A DNA stretch of 64,000 bases, taken from assembly GCF_043641665.1 (NCBI RefSeq), contig NC_092193.1:22424182-22488181 (forward strand). Direction: 5' to 3'. Below, in pieces: positions 1 to 13,961 of this stretch. The position numbers and the translations under genes were made by a program. Below the pieces are notes generated by a model. It worked only from the letters and a program-made list of their open reading frames with translations, had not been told where the DNA came from and searched no databases. The DNA is from Enoplosus armatus (taxonomy: Eukaryota > Chordata > Actinopteri > Centrarchiformes > Enoplosidae). Numbering within the stretch: position 1 is the stretch's first letter; every line of letters starts with the position of its first letter.

Positions 1-2065
1 GCTAACTCCCAAATTTTCACACTGTTGCCAGCAAAGACTTGTTAGTCTCTCCTCTTCACTCTTGATTATTAAAAAAAAAAGGTAATATGGTAACTAAGTT
101 ACATCTAACAGTAACTTACAGGGATACTGCTTATTACAAGACAATTAGAAGAACAGCCACACACTGAAAAAACTCGACGAGCAATAATTACCCTACGCAG
201 CCCTTTTTGTGGGAGAAATCAATTTGTCTTTCTTCATGTGGCCAAGTATATGTAAGCCATTTTAGTAATTGCGGCTGTCAAATGAGCATTAAGTGTTAGG
301 AAGCGGACATGCGACTCCAGTCTCACAGATTGCAGGACAGACAACATCGCTGCATCAGTGTTGGAAAGTTACATCATTGACTGGCCATTTGGCTACACCG
401 TTCGCAGTGGGCGTAAATGACCAGCTGGCGGACTGACAAACGAACACATTGATCTGCAGCCCGACCAAAAGGCTTACACACTGTACGGACTGTTCGGCTG
501 AGTGAAGAAAACAACACGGTGACAGCCAGCAGCTAGCCAGCCTATCAGGGTGTCTTGGGGTCTCATGGTTAAAACTCTAAACAGATGCATTACCCAAAGG
601 CTGTGCAAACAATTGTTCACAGACAGTTTTTTTTTTTTTTTTTTGCAGCTGTGGTAGCCACCAGCGCTCGCAATTCTTCTTCCTAAACCACAAACACTGT
701 TTGGTTTCTGCGCACATGAATGGATTGAACGTTATTGCCCCAGAGATAGCCGATGAATTGCCCCATATTTGTGTGGTTGGCACTGTGTTTATCATTCAGT
801 CCATTCATTCCTGCTGATGAAAGAAAAAAAAAAAACTCCTCAAAACTGTACAGTGAGCTTAAAAGAGGTCTGGGTTTCTGGATGTGAAGCCGACTCTTGT
901 GGATGGAGTTGACGTGCACATAAAATTGATGGCAACAGTAAAAAAAAAGAAAGTTGTGTAGTGCGCACAACAACTGGCATCACATCTGAAATTTCTCTCT
1001 TTTTTTGGCAAAGACTATCGAAAGACATTGTCTTCCAACAGCGCCGAAGCACTCTTTGCACATTATTACACACAAACGTAATGCACCATAGCAACGGTGA
1101 GGTAATGCTTTCTATTTAAAGGTTTTGAATTGACGGCGGGCAACGTCGCTTGGTTTGAAACAGCAGTCGTTACTTTTCCTATCAAGACGTTAGGAGCTGA
1201 ATTGCTTGATTCAACTGCATGCAGACTTTATGCAGGTAACGGCTGGTATATTGGACAACAGGCCAGACATACTGTATAATAACGCATGTTCATACTTGTG
1301 AAAAATGCTTTTTTGATTCAAACCTAATATCTAGGAGCCCATTCACGCTTTTATAACCAAGCAATACAGCTCAAATTAAACACATGTCAGTATATATGTG
1401 TTCATGACCTTGTGCCTGGACTAATGCATTTGTTGGTTAAGTCAAAATGGACTCCACTCATATCGGAGCCTGACCGATAGTGGGATTCTTCAGTGAGAGC
1501 CCTTCAATTTGGTTATTACAGAATATATATGACCAAGACACGTGCCAAGCAGGACTTTTTTTTCGACGGTAAAATGTCCAACACCTGTGGTAAAATTACA
1601 TCGAAAGGACTATCATAGAAGAGTCTCCTTTGCCTCACCACATCACCACATCCTAATCTGATCTCCAGCCCTCCAAACCTCCAAATCTCCAAACCTTTCG
1701 AGGAGGTATGAGCGTGCTTTGTGTGCATAGGATGTTTGCAATCCCGCAGACTATTTGCACAGGTAATCTCCAGCCCTTTTTGTTCAGTCACTGAACCATG
1801 AAATTGCACTGGCACTGCAATGCGTCCCACCAAACACACAAAGTTGTGTTGGACCCATCATCATCCTCGAAACACTTTGCCGTAGGTTTGATAGTCTATT
1901 TTCAGCTCACAAATCACACAAATATCCAAACACACACACACACTCTATAGCGGTGTGTGGGTTTATGTGTTGAATTAGCCAGAGGGTAATCTGACAGAGT
2001 AAGGAACCTGTGTGGGCTTGTTTAGGACCCTGTTGAGACAACACAGTAGTGGGACTTGGAGCCTT

Positions 2066-2102
<37 letters not shown>
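2066..2102. repeat. (GT)n microsatellite
   Basis: An uninterrupted GT dinucleotide run of about 36 bases. Confidence 0.95.
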
Positions 2103-2105
<3 letters not shown>

Positions 2106-3119
2106 TTAGTTCAAGGATTAAAAAATACCACCTAACTGAGGCTCGACTTGAAGCGGTCACATCCTTCTAATCCGTGGAAAAACCAAATCTCCGCTTCTCG
2201 CTTGATGTGGGGTAGATTTGTCAATTTTAGAGCACTAATTTAATGTCCAAATACTGCCCAAACTCTACAGTTACTTGCATTTGATTTACACCTGGATTGA
2301 CTACCATTAACCGGCAAGGCGTTTGTACCTCGCTTCCCCGTGAACACGTAGAAAAGGTTTGACTGACGGCATGATGAGCATTATTTTTTGCATGCGGCAT
2401 TTTACACTTGTGGTTATCTGTATAGTAGCCATCCAAACAAAAAGCGAAACATCGTCACGTTCAGCATAAGATTGTTTTATGCGAGAGTATCAAGCCAAAC
2501 AAACCCGTACAGAGCATTTCATTTTTGTTTTAGTCTTTGCAATTGCACTGAATTACATTCAAAACAGTAAACATTTATTCTAGTATGTGAAATGCCTAAC
2601 AGGAAGCCTAAATCAAATGGGAACGGCCGAGCCTAAATAAGCACTAAAAAAAGCCCACTGTCTCTCTGCATGTGAACAAAACCAATGTTCAGAACGGATG
2701 GGTGGCAGTGTGTGTGTGGGGGGGCTGCTTAGAGGAAACTGGGCTCAAAATAACATTGCTTATTCTAACATAATTCACAGAGAAATCTTTACACTCAGGG
2801 AAATATCTTTCTGTGACCAATAATGTATATTGATAGCCAAATGCGCATGAGTGCCATATAGCTCACTCAGTAAATGTGTTTCATGTACATGCGTACGGTC
2901 TGTGTATGTGGTGTGTGTCCGCCAGGACAGAAGTGAAGGGAGGGTGAAGCAGCATAACATCCATCTACAATCACACAGCGTTGGAAGTCAGAATGTCCAA
3001 CAGACGAGCAACAAGGTACTGTAATCACACTTTCAAATCTGTTTTGTTGTTGTGTCGTGTAAGTGCAATTAATGTACGAGACTCTTCATTTGAACTTTGC
3101 GTCCGCCCATCCCATTCTT

Positions 3120-3530
3120 GTGAACGTGATATCTCAGGAACGCCTTGAGGGAATTTCTTCTAATTTGGCACCAACGTCCACTTGGACTCGAGGATGAACT
3201 GATTTAGAATTTGGCGGTCAAAGGTCACGCGTTTTTTGGCCATAACTCAAGAATTGATGCGGTAATTATGACGCACATGTTTAATGGGATAGAACGATGA
3301 AGCGATGACATTCTTTACCCAAAAGGTCAACTTCACTGTGACATCACAATGTCCTGGAGGAAAAAAAACAACCTTTTTGTCCATTATTCAACACCATAAG
3401 TCAGGAACAGAAGGGGAGACTGTGACCACATTTCACAGCTGGTCGGCTGAAGGGGTGACACTTTTGGCTCAAAGGTCAAAGGCCACTGTGACCTCAAAAT
3501 AGGTCTTCAGCCATGATTTGAGAACGAATC
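3120..3530. repeat. Probable dispersed repeat rich in AGGTCA-like half sites
   Basis: The block holds repeated phrases such as 'aaaggtca', 'actgtgaca' and 'aaaggtcaaaggccactgtgacct', spaced as in an internally repetitive, degenerate unit. From memory this style of sequence is common in fish intergenic DNA. It contains direct repeats of the nuclear-receptor half-site AGGTCA around 3475-3500. There is no coding potential beyond a 65-codon open frame. Confidence 0.45.
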
Positions 3531-3774
3531 GGGCGCTTCCAGATGTCACACACATGTTGACTGGGACGACACAATGAGTCAACAATAACTAGCACAGTAC
3601 GGGCTTTCCTCCATCTCGTCCATTCTCTGAATTTATGTATATTCACTGGAATCATCCATAATTATGTATTGTCAACATAGTGATAACTTCCATTTAGCCC
3701 AAAAAAGATGTGTATGTATGAGGCTGGACAGACAAGAGTTTCTGACTGTCGTACTGTGTGTATTTTTCTCCCAG

Positions 3775-4748
3775 GAGGAGGCGTTTCAGTGGTGGGGCGA
3801 GTGGTCCAGTTGGTCCTCTTGCTCCAGGAGCTGTGGCGGAGGAGTGAGGAGTCAGGAGAGACACTGTCTCATACAGAGGTATTGTGTCCAAAACACTGGG
3901 GGAATCTGGCACGGCTCGGATGCTGACATCATTATGAATAAGAGGACTAAAGAATCAGCAGGTGGAGACGGGGCATTATCTGGCATGATGTGTACTCATC
4001 GTGCCAGATAATGCCCCGCCACCCGTGCGTAGTGGTGGGCCCGCCTGTGTCGCGAGAAAACATGTTTCCAAATTACAAAGTGGACTACTGATGCAGTTTA
4101 ACACCAAAAAGGAACTCGGGTATTTGGTGATTGGTCCGCGTCTCGTACACAAGAAGGACACGTGTTTAAAGTTCCGTACACAGCAGCTGTGGGAGGGTGA
4201 GTAGAGGCGCGGCCATACACAGGGGGAAGTTAGGTAGAGCACTGACAGAATATGTGTGTCCGTAGCCATCTTGTTACCTTTGACCCCCACCCCCTTTCCT
4301 GTCAGACTTGCGGAAGTTCCTGTCAACCAAGATTAACGCCACTCTGCCCTCACAGTTGGCCCTCTGTCTCTCCCCTTCTTCTCCCTCCTCCCCCGTTATT
4401 TCTGCTTTCTTTGTTCCTCTCCTCCCCATTTCCTCCTCTCACGTCTGCCCCCCTTTACTCCTCTGTCCATTTACCCCTTTTTCTCTCCTCTCAACTCTTC
4501 TTTTTTTTCCTCCACTCTTCTCCTCCTCTTCCCCCTAACCCATTCACCTCCTCCCCTTTTCTTCTCTCTCTCTCTCTCTCTCCCCCTTCCTCTCCTGTCC
4601 TGCCCCCATCTCCTTCTACCAATTAGAAGTGACACTCTCACATAGTGACCTCCCGCTCACCTCTCCCTGCTGCCTCTCCTACTTCACCGTCTAAAAAAGT
4701 GTAGGAGGATGGGCTGGCGAAAGAGAGACACAGATAGATAGACAGAGG

Positions 4749-4794
<46 letters not shown>

Positions 4795-5414
4795 TGGGGG
4801 GGTTAACATGGTAATGAAAGACAGATGCATTAACTCCATGTCGGAGTTCTGTAGGTCCTGCCCAACACATGCAGAATTAGAATCATGTTAACACATAAAC
4901 TACAGCACTCTCACTCACAGACCATTTCATGGAGACACATGTTACTTTGTTGCTGCCAAATGTTGCAAACTTGTGAAGTTCTGGGAGCCTCAAACCATCA
5001 GCTGGTTTAGAGGGAATAAAGAGGTTCTTTACTGTCAAAACATTCAAGTTCTTAAGTGATTTCAACCACATGTCATGTTTCCTCTGAAGACATAAACGTA
5101 TGTACTTGGTAGTATGGTCACGGCCACAGGCGGCGATAGCAACAGCAGGAATGACATTCTCACTGTGGCTGCAGCTTTCATGGATAGGTACCTCAAAGTG
5201 TCCACGTTTGAACTACGCAAAGTTTTACCATCCATCGGGGCCCATGGTGCCACGCCTACATCATCGTTTCTATCCAGCTGTTAATCAAAAACATAAATAA
5301 CCCAGGCGGCGGCAACTCCTGCGGGCTAATCCGAACGTTTTTCTCTGTAGACAGTTGTGCCTTAATGAGAGTGGAGTTTGTGGGCTGTAAAAAACGAAAC
5401 AATAAGCTAAAAGC

Positions 5415-5456
<42 letters not shown>

Positions 5457-8400
5457 TTAGTGCAGCTTTAAGTATATACATATATTCAAGCCTGTGTACA
5501 GTGGAGTCTACAGGGTGCTCTGTGGTGTACAAAATTGGAGTATTGGAAGATATTTAGGGTTAAACAATATCTGTAAAATGCAGTAATATTGAGCTAAATG
5601 TTCTCTGGAGATTGTGCGCTGATTGATTTACATATATACGCATGATATTTACAGCATACAGAGTGCTGTAAAAATGGTCGAAAAGCAGCCTTCATGGAAA
5701 GAAGTGCTTCTCTACTTGGAAAAATGGAATGAAGTTGAGAAAGGTTCACCATCACCACTACAAGAAGAAGGTTGGGAGTTTAGGACGGAAGTGGCCAAAC
5801 ATTTAGCCAGTGATGTTAATAAGTTAGGTGGTAGCCAGTATGTAAAACGTGAGACAGTAATGGGGAGAACATTAGCCAGCGCATTAGTCAGTGTGAAGCA
5901 CTTTGAATGTGCGTGAATTCGTGCCAAGTGTCTTGAGAAGTGTGTGTATATAAGTACTGTTTGCTCATAGCGGCAGCTGCTCTAGCTGCTCATTATGAGC
6001 ACTAAATGTCAGGGAAATCACTGTTTATCCCACGAAGAAGCAGGAACGGGCGAGATCTCCCATAAGACTGTATACCAGAGGAAAGGGTTTCGGGGGGAAA
6101 AAAGTGGTAGTGGATCCCGTTCTTTTCTTTTTTCTTTTTTCACCCTGGTTTCATACTTCTCCAAACACCCCACTGAAGCCTTGGCTCTTTAACCGTCAGC
6201 CCGCAGGCTCGGCCCTCGAGTTTAGATTTCAACTGGCGCCTCGATTCCTTGCTACCGTGAAGGGAAATTTCAGGTGATGACGGAAAAAGATCCCAAAGAT
6301 GGGACTGTTAAACAGTGATATGTGGTACTAAAACAACCCCTATGATGTTTCGGTGATGGATTCCAGCTTGATAAAGGTTCCCGCGGACCTCACCTTACTT
6401 GACTCATCCTACTTGTTGACAAGCAACAAACTTTTTTTCCCCCAAAGTGCTCCAGTTTTTGACCAGAAAGGACAGACCCACGACGTCTTGTGTGTGGTCC
6501 ATTTTTAACACAGCACATTAACCATAATGTATTCTGCATCCTGCCTCTGTCTCAGGCTGTCCACCACCCAGAATGTAAACAGCTCATATTGCGTCGGCGC
6601 CCCTAAACAGTACCAGCTCTGTCCAAACCAGGTATGATGCTGCACTGATGTTGATTCTATACTGATTCATTCTCTATTGAGTCCTTAGAACAGGGTGGAC
6701 TGGAAGAAAATAAAATACACCAATTTAAGCTGAAGGTATCCTCTGTCTGTGTGTCTGTGTCTGTGTGTGTGCTTTTCTATCTTTCAGCCCTGTCCCAGCC
6801 CCAGTATTAGCTTCAAACAGCACCAGTGTTCCCAATTCAATTCTAAAGCCTTTGGAAGAAGATACTACCAGTGGATACCTCTTTACCCAGGTATAATATC
6901 AGTCTATCCTGTCTGTCCTCTCCACACTCTTCTACAGTAGCTGTGTATACTAGACGTTAACATCCACAGCTTGCATGTCATCGTTTCTTCAATAACTGAG
7001 CGCAAATAGTTGCAGAATTATCAGCGGGGCATCTTCTGGTAGCTTACAGCTAATGTGAAAGACTGAGTTCCCTCAGTCAAAGCTGCACGGGGCGACGTTG
7101 CATTTAGGGTAACCCAAGTGATCCCCCCCGTGTAACTTAACGGAATCTTTAGTGCACTTCTTGACACATAAATCCTGTCATGCTGTGATGTCGGTGGAAG
7201 TGAATGTCACCTTTAAAATGTGTGATTTCCTGTGTAGCTGATTACATCAGCATCTCCAATAAGCCATGTGACCTGCAGTGTACAACCATCAGTGGCGAGC
7301 GACAGCTGCTAGTTCCCGCCCACGACGGCACCTTCTGCCGCGACACCAAACACCATGGAGTCTGCATAGAAGGAATATGTCAGGTAATGTTTTTTTTTTT
7401 CTATAAGAATTACTAATATGTATTCAATTTATTCAATACCACACAAAATGCATGTTTACACTCGTCTACGCTCTGCTCCAGCCTGTAGGCTGTGACGGGG
7501 AGCTGTACAGCAGTAAGGCGGTGGACAGATGCGGAGTATGCGGAGGCGACGGGTCGTCCTGCCAGCGCATCTCTGGATCATACAGGAAGGCACTCACACA
7601 GTTAGGTAACACACACACACAAACACACGCGTAGCCAGATTGTGCACACGAGTATAAATTGCGCCGCATTATGATTGAAGTCGAGTTATCTGGTGTTGAG
7701 TTTGGTTACACGACAACGGGAAACGCGGCGGATCCACATTCTATTTGACTTCTAAGTCAGCTGCTGTTATCCAGGCCGTCAGCAGCCCTCTCACCAAATG
7801 TCACTGTAGTTCATGTTCATGACGTGTTTCTTGCAGAACGTCTTGACACAGAATCCTGAATCTGATGGAGTGACTATGTTTAATCATTTTGTCAGCCATT
7901 TTTACGTAGACGTAGTCTTTGTCTTAGTCCTCTTTTCTTTTCTTTTAGTCATTTAAATGTCGACTGAAAGACATTTTAGTCTCATCTCGGTCAAAGACAA
8001 CATTTCAGACCAGTCTTGACCAAGAATGAGCATTTTACAGTAATCAAGCTTCAGAAAACTGCTTTGAATTATAATTTCATCCAAGAGAGGGTGGTAGTGT
8101 TGTATTAGACTGTGTTATATTCACACATGTTTATAATAGTTTGTGCTAGACAGCCAGCATATTTTTATTCAAGCCCCAAAAAAACTAAATTTCCACCCAA
8201 ATTGCTGTGTGTTTTAATAACCAATAGATGTCGCAAATGGACCACATTTAGCCGGCCTGGAGCCGTTCAAAAATCGACATCCTGACTATCAAATGTGTGT
8301 AGCAATTATATTGTGCATGGATAGCACGTCTAATACTCCAAAATGAAACAAACCTAAGCCAGAGGCTATCCAATTTAGCTTGCCGGGCTACTGACTTTCA

Positions 8401-11400
8401 AGTTCGGCTAAAATCCCCACACGCAAGCAGTGTCCGTTGTTGTGAGCTGCTAATGATACATAACGCTGTGTCACTGCCAGTTGAAACTTAGTTAGCTAAA
8501 GTTAATATGAGTTCAAACAGTAGCTCCAGGCTTAAGCACTGTTGGCGATGCTCTACTGGTGTGCAAAGTCACTGGGAAGAAGAAATGTGCAAGGAGATTT
8601 GGATTTTATAATTCATTCCCCTGTTTTTCGTCAACCAAAATAAAGATGATTTTGTTGCAGATTCTCCATTTTTCCATTCCATTTTAGTCTTTTTTTTTGC
8701 GTCAGCCATACTGCATGGAGATGAGGTGGCAGTTATTGTTGAACGAAATAGTCGTCTAGTCAATGTCCAGACTTTGTCATGGACGGAAGACTAATTCATG
8801 TTGACGTAAAAGCCTTAAAAACCTAAAGTACAATACTTTTGTACTGGGGTGCCAAACAAAGTCTCAAAATCGAACTATCCGCATGGCTAGATGCCACTGG
8901 AAGTGCGTTGGGAAACGAACTGAAGCGATGCACCCTGGTTGTGTCCAACGGAAACATCCGCCTTGGGACATTTTGGCCTCGCTGGTGTCTGTCTCTTGTT
9001 TCCATTTTAGCGCACAGCTCTGTTCACACTGTTCCCCTATCCCAGTTAGCTCGCAACAGGCAAAATCGAGCCTATGCTTAACGTAGGTTGTTGTTGTTTT
9101 TTTATTCATCAGGCTACGTGTTCATCACCAACATCCCGGCGGGAGCTTCGGACATTCAGATCATAGAGAGACATAAGACCGAGAACATCCTGGGTGAGAG
9201 CCTGCAGCTTCTTTAAGGTCGATCAGCTGAGATTTTAATAAACTTTTAAAGCACACAAGTTAGTTTATTTTTGTATGAGAGGATTATATATATTTTGAGA
9301 TAAGCTGGCCAAACATGTATTGTATCGATAGCACACAAATAATTTTGATCATGTCTCACTCTGGGTAACTAGTCTTTCCTAAACAAGAACCAGTAGCTAT
9401 ACTGTAGGTACCACTAACTTGAAAATTACTTTCTGGGGGTATTTTGGGTTCTGACCCAGTTTTGGATATCACTGTGTTAGCCCCCACCGCCCCACCTGAT
9501 CTGATGTTTTCCCCTCCTATCCAGCCCTGTCAGATGAAGCTGGTCATTTCTTCTTCAACGGAAACACTGTGTTTGACAATCCGCAAAACTTCCGCGTGGC
9601 AGGAACAGTGTTTAAATATCGACGTCCAAGCAATGTATTCTCTGATGGGCTGGAGTACATCATTGCCCAGGGGCCAACGCTTCAGGGCCTGAATGTTATG
9701 GTAGTGCACACACACACACACACACACACACGCACATATAATATCTCTATAATAATGAAATAAGTTTAATTCCAGTATGAAGTAGTTAGCCTGTACTTTT
9801 CTCTTTGGCACATGAAGTACTACAACCTGAATGGGAAGCTCCCCCACATCACCTACGAGTACACCGTCCCCCGCACGGGTCATGACATCACCGCCGCAGA
9901 GGGCCTCCCCACGGGCCCCTCCCACTCCCATCTGAACCTCACCCACAACGAGGTCAACGAGGACGTCAGAGGGGATAAACTGAGAGCGACGAATCACAGC
10001 GGAGGGAGCGCGGCGACGGCCCGTCACTACCACGGCCAATCGGATGTCCGGCTGCTGGAAGAAGAAGAAGAGGAGGAGGAGGAGGAGGGGGAAGCGGTGT
10101 GGGAGATCAGGACGCCCAGCCCTCCGCCGCCAGCTGCCATGTTGGACTACAGGCCGGCTGACGTCACCAGCCACGTGTTCAGCCATAACGACGTTGAGGA
10201 GCGGGGGCCTCCAGTGCCACCCGGCTACCGTGAGTCAGATATCCACCTGACTTCTAATAACTGAGCTTTTTACTTGTTAAAACTGACAACACGTGTGCAT
10301 AGAAGCTGCAAATAGACGGCTTTTCGGTGCTAAATGACAAGCCAATGAAAATTTAAAATTGGTTTGTTATAGCTTATATAATTTCATCGCGTCCAACCTC
10401 TTATTGTTGTGGTCTTATCTGTCATTAACATACTGTATCTATCCATTTGTCTCATTGTCTCCGTTTTTTCTGTTCATTAAGGAAGTTCCTCCAACTCCAT
10501 TGACGAGCCATCCACCGCTGACGACAACACTCTGGTGCTCTCGTTCCCAGGTAGGAACTACCACTACTAACTGGTGTGCAATAGGTCTCAGTGTGGCACT
10601 AAGGGATTGAATAGGTTGGGAGCAACAGGCAAGCTGTACCTTGACTTCTGACCTCAATGTGAAGAGAAGAGACCACAAAAGTTACATTCAAACTATTTAG
10701 TGTAACAACTATCAACAAAAAAGAGAATCCACTAAAATCTTAAATAACAGCGTTCATTATTTCACAATAATCTCATTCACCGGTACGTATTTTTTTAGTT
10801 TTGAAAACCCTACATTCACTTGTTTATATCCGTTCGCAGGCAGCGAAGTGGATGTCCATTCAGCAGCGCTGCCCGAAGACGCCCCCTATCTGCTACTGGA
10901 GGGCTTACATTACAACCACACACACTCCCTCACACAGTCAAACACGCACTCGGTCAAACACGCACTTGCTGATCCACATTCACCAGCAGAGGCGCCCGAG
11001 ACGCACTCGGACGCACTCACGGTAACAGAAACACACTCAGACGCGCGCGCTGCCGTCTTGGTGGAGCTGCAGGAGGTGTCTGCGGTCCAGGCAGCCAACA
11101 CAGAGAGGTAGAAAGCTTATTGTGTTACACTCTTTATAATGAGCAATGTTGTTTATGGATATTTCATGTTGAAAATCCTTCCTGCGATGTACCCTACGCT
11201 GTGCAGAGGCTCGCCTGTGGGTCTAGTTGTTACATTAATAGGTGTGTTTTTTTTTAGAAAATGAACTGAAAACTATAAGGTTTCAAAAAAATGTGCCTGT
11301 CTGTCTATGTTTCGGCATCCCTTTAGCAATGACTTCAATGTGGGTCTGGACCCAGATATCAGTCTGGCAGACATGTATCGCTGGAAGGTTTCTGCTTATG

Positions 11401-13928
11401 CTCCATGCAGCTCAACCTGTACAACAGGTAAACACATCGCACACCAATATGATAATACATGCATTTACTGTTCTACTATGCCTATAGAAAATATTAGCGT
11501 CTGATTGGCTGGTCCCGTAGGTGTGTTAAAATTGCATGTCAGTGGACCTCAGACAGAGTGCCAGAGCACAGGTCTAAATCAGTGTACAAGGTATATTAAA
11601 CTGCAGGTAACCATAAACTGCAGGTAACCATAGCAACACTTCACACTGTATTACCCGTTAATAAAAAATGTGTCTGTGAGCACCCGCCCCTTTCGCATTT
11701 AGTCTTTTAAAAAATTGGTCCCGGTCTGAATCAAACAACCAATCAGGGGGAGCTAGCACGTTAACTGGCCAATCACATCAACTCTGTACGAACAAGGGCG
11801 TTCTACAGAAGGTTCCACCTTCTGGATTAGATCAGAACCCCTGATTATCCTGATTGGTTGTTTGATTCAGACCTGGTCCCGTTTTTTAAAAGCCTAAATA
11901 CAAAAGGGGGCGGGTGCTCACAGACACATTTCTTTTAAAGGAGCCCTACAAGTAGATATTGTTAGTGACATGCGATGGTCAGAATGAGTTATTTCAAGGA
12001 CAGGACAACTTGTCATGCACTATCGCTTACCTAACCTATGAATCTGTCCACAAAGGGTCTTTATTTACTTTTCACACGCATTTGTTGTATTATCTCTCTA
12101 TACACACAAAGAGCCACACATGCATTGTGCTGCATATGGGCTGCATGTTGATGTTCTATGTCTGCGCTCTAATCTGCTCACTGTTAACGTCGCGTGTGTC
12201 GGCAGGCATCACCACTAGCTACGCCCTTTGTGTACGGTACGATGGCACTGAAGTGGATGACAGTTACTGTGACTCTCTGACCAGACCTGAGCCCACGCAC
12301 GAGTTTTGCACCGGAAAGGAATGTCCTCCAAGGTACTGGACTTAACTGAACCGACCGCTTCGGTAAACTGCAGCCCTGATGTGACATTTTCACACTTTGG
12401 CACGGTCACCAGGTCAAGTGAGATGACCCCCTGGATATGTCAAGTTAAAGTTATCTACTAAAATGAAAGATACAGTATATCCACGTATATCTGAATGAAT
12501 CTACTAAGATCAAACAAGATTTGTATAAATCAATTGGGGACTTCTGTTTGTAAAATCAAAGATTATGTATCTCAAATCAAAGGCCTTAATGGTCTTGAAT
12601 TGTATCTCCTCTATTTGAAAAAGTCATGTATGGTCGCGTATTCTCAGTAATCTGGTTGTAAGTATTTCCTTGCAAAATTAGCATGGATTTGTGTAGGATT
12701 TGAAAATGTTTGATATTGACAATCTCTAGTGGTAGTAACAATAAAGACACACAAATTATCCTCAACCCGAATGACAATAAAACGAATGGGCTGAATGCAA
12801 CATAGACAACATACTGTAGACTACTCACTGCGCCATCTCGCCTCGTCCCCCTCCTCAGATGGGAGACCAGCGGTTGGAGCGAGTGCTCTCGGACCTGCAG
12901 TGAGGGCGTTCAGTATCGCACCGTGCGCTGCTGGAAGATGCTGTCGCCCGGTCTGGACTCCTCCGTCTACGACTCGCTGTGTCTGTCGCATGACCTTCAC
13001 AAACCGGCCAACAGGAAGGTCTGCCTCGGCCAGAGCTGCGGACCCCAGTGGGAGGTGTCCGAGTGGTCAGAGGTAACGCGGCGAGCCACAGTGCGAGTGT
13101 GTTCTGATGTACTTTCGACACTTGGCTAGTGTTTTCATGGTGCCGATGCTCAGATTTGGATACCATCTTGAAGTTTGATGTCTTGAAATCTGTTGTTTGT
13201 GGTCAAAGCAGCAAAGAACATTGTCCGTGAACTGCCCGTGTGCATGCTGCCAGCTAAAGGTTGCCATAAAAATCTTCTAATACTTCCAACATCAGTATCA
13301 AAACATTAACGGAAACACACAAAAAATATTGAAGAAAATGTTTTAAGCTGGAACTTAACTGGAATTGAAACCTAAGACCTAAAACTGAAATAGAAAAATA
13401 AAAACAACACTTATCCCGACATCTATCCATTCATTAAGTCACTGGGAAAGCCGAAAATCCCAAATGTCTTTAGAGACTTTCCCACTCATCCTGAGGGATC
13501 TAAGTGCTCTTGAGCCCCACTGGGATGTTTAATCCCTCCACCATACGCTGAGGGTGGAGGAGGCACCGCCTCACCGGGTGTCTGCCTCAGCTGGTCTCTC
13601 TTGAGGAGCTGTAATGCGACACCAAGGTGACTTCACGGGAAACCACAAGCGTCCGGTCTAACTCAGACAGACAAAACCTTCAAATAGAAATGGCACAAAA
13701 TAACACCCGATACTAAACAGGAATTGAAAAGGAAAGTGTTCTGCATGTTGATTAATCTCTGACGTCTTCATGTGCAACTTCATGGTCCCCTTTTAGTATC
13801 ATGAACACGTATACATAATGCTGTCAGTAATAGTGTGAGTTGATGCCCATAATTTTTCCTGAGATAGAAACAAAAACATCTAAAAAAAAATCTAAAATTA
13901 TACTGTTTTAAACTATACCCTTTTGCAC

Positions 13929-13961
<33 letters not shown>

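Larger units (their letters stand above)
1..3774. other. Region upstream of the first recognised adamtsl2 exon; no gene identified
   Basis: No exon matching a known family was found on either strand. The open frames here are short and have no recognisable domain. The 5' part of adamtsl2 (5' UTR and the signal-peptide exon) must lie either here unrecognised or upstream of the window, because the first recognised exon starts in phase 0 with mature-protein sequence. The region contains a (GT)n tract near 2066-2102 and a dispersed-repeat-like block at about 3120-3530. Confidence 0.6.

Noticed and set aside
3664..3774. In-frame sequence before the first recognised adamtsl2 exon reads like a signal peptide ([19 protein letters not shown])
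   Set aside because: The hydrophobic stretch is the translated polypyrimidine tract of a good splice acceptor (gtgtatttttctcccag) placed exactly where vertebrate ADAMTSL2 has an exon boundary. A retained-intron start is possible but unsupported.
4252..4626. 124-codon Pro/Ser/Leu-rich frame
   Set aside because: It is created by the pyrimidine-rich tract.
9530..10186. 218-codon open frame on the minus strand
   Set aside because: It is antisense to two adamtsl2 exons (9525-9700 and 9818-10229) and runs across a CA repeat. It is a shadow of coding sequence without its own domain.
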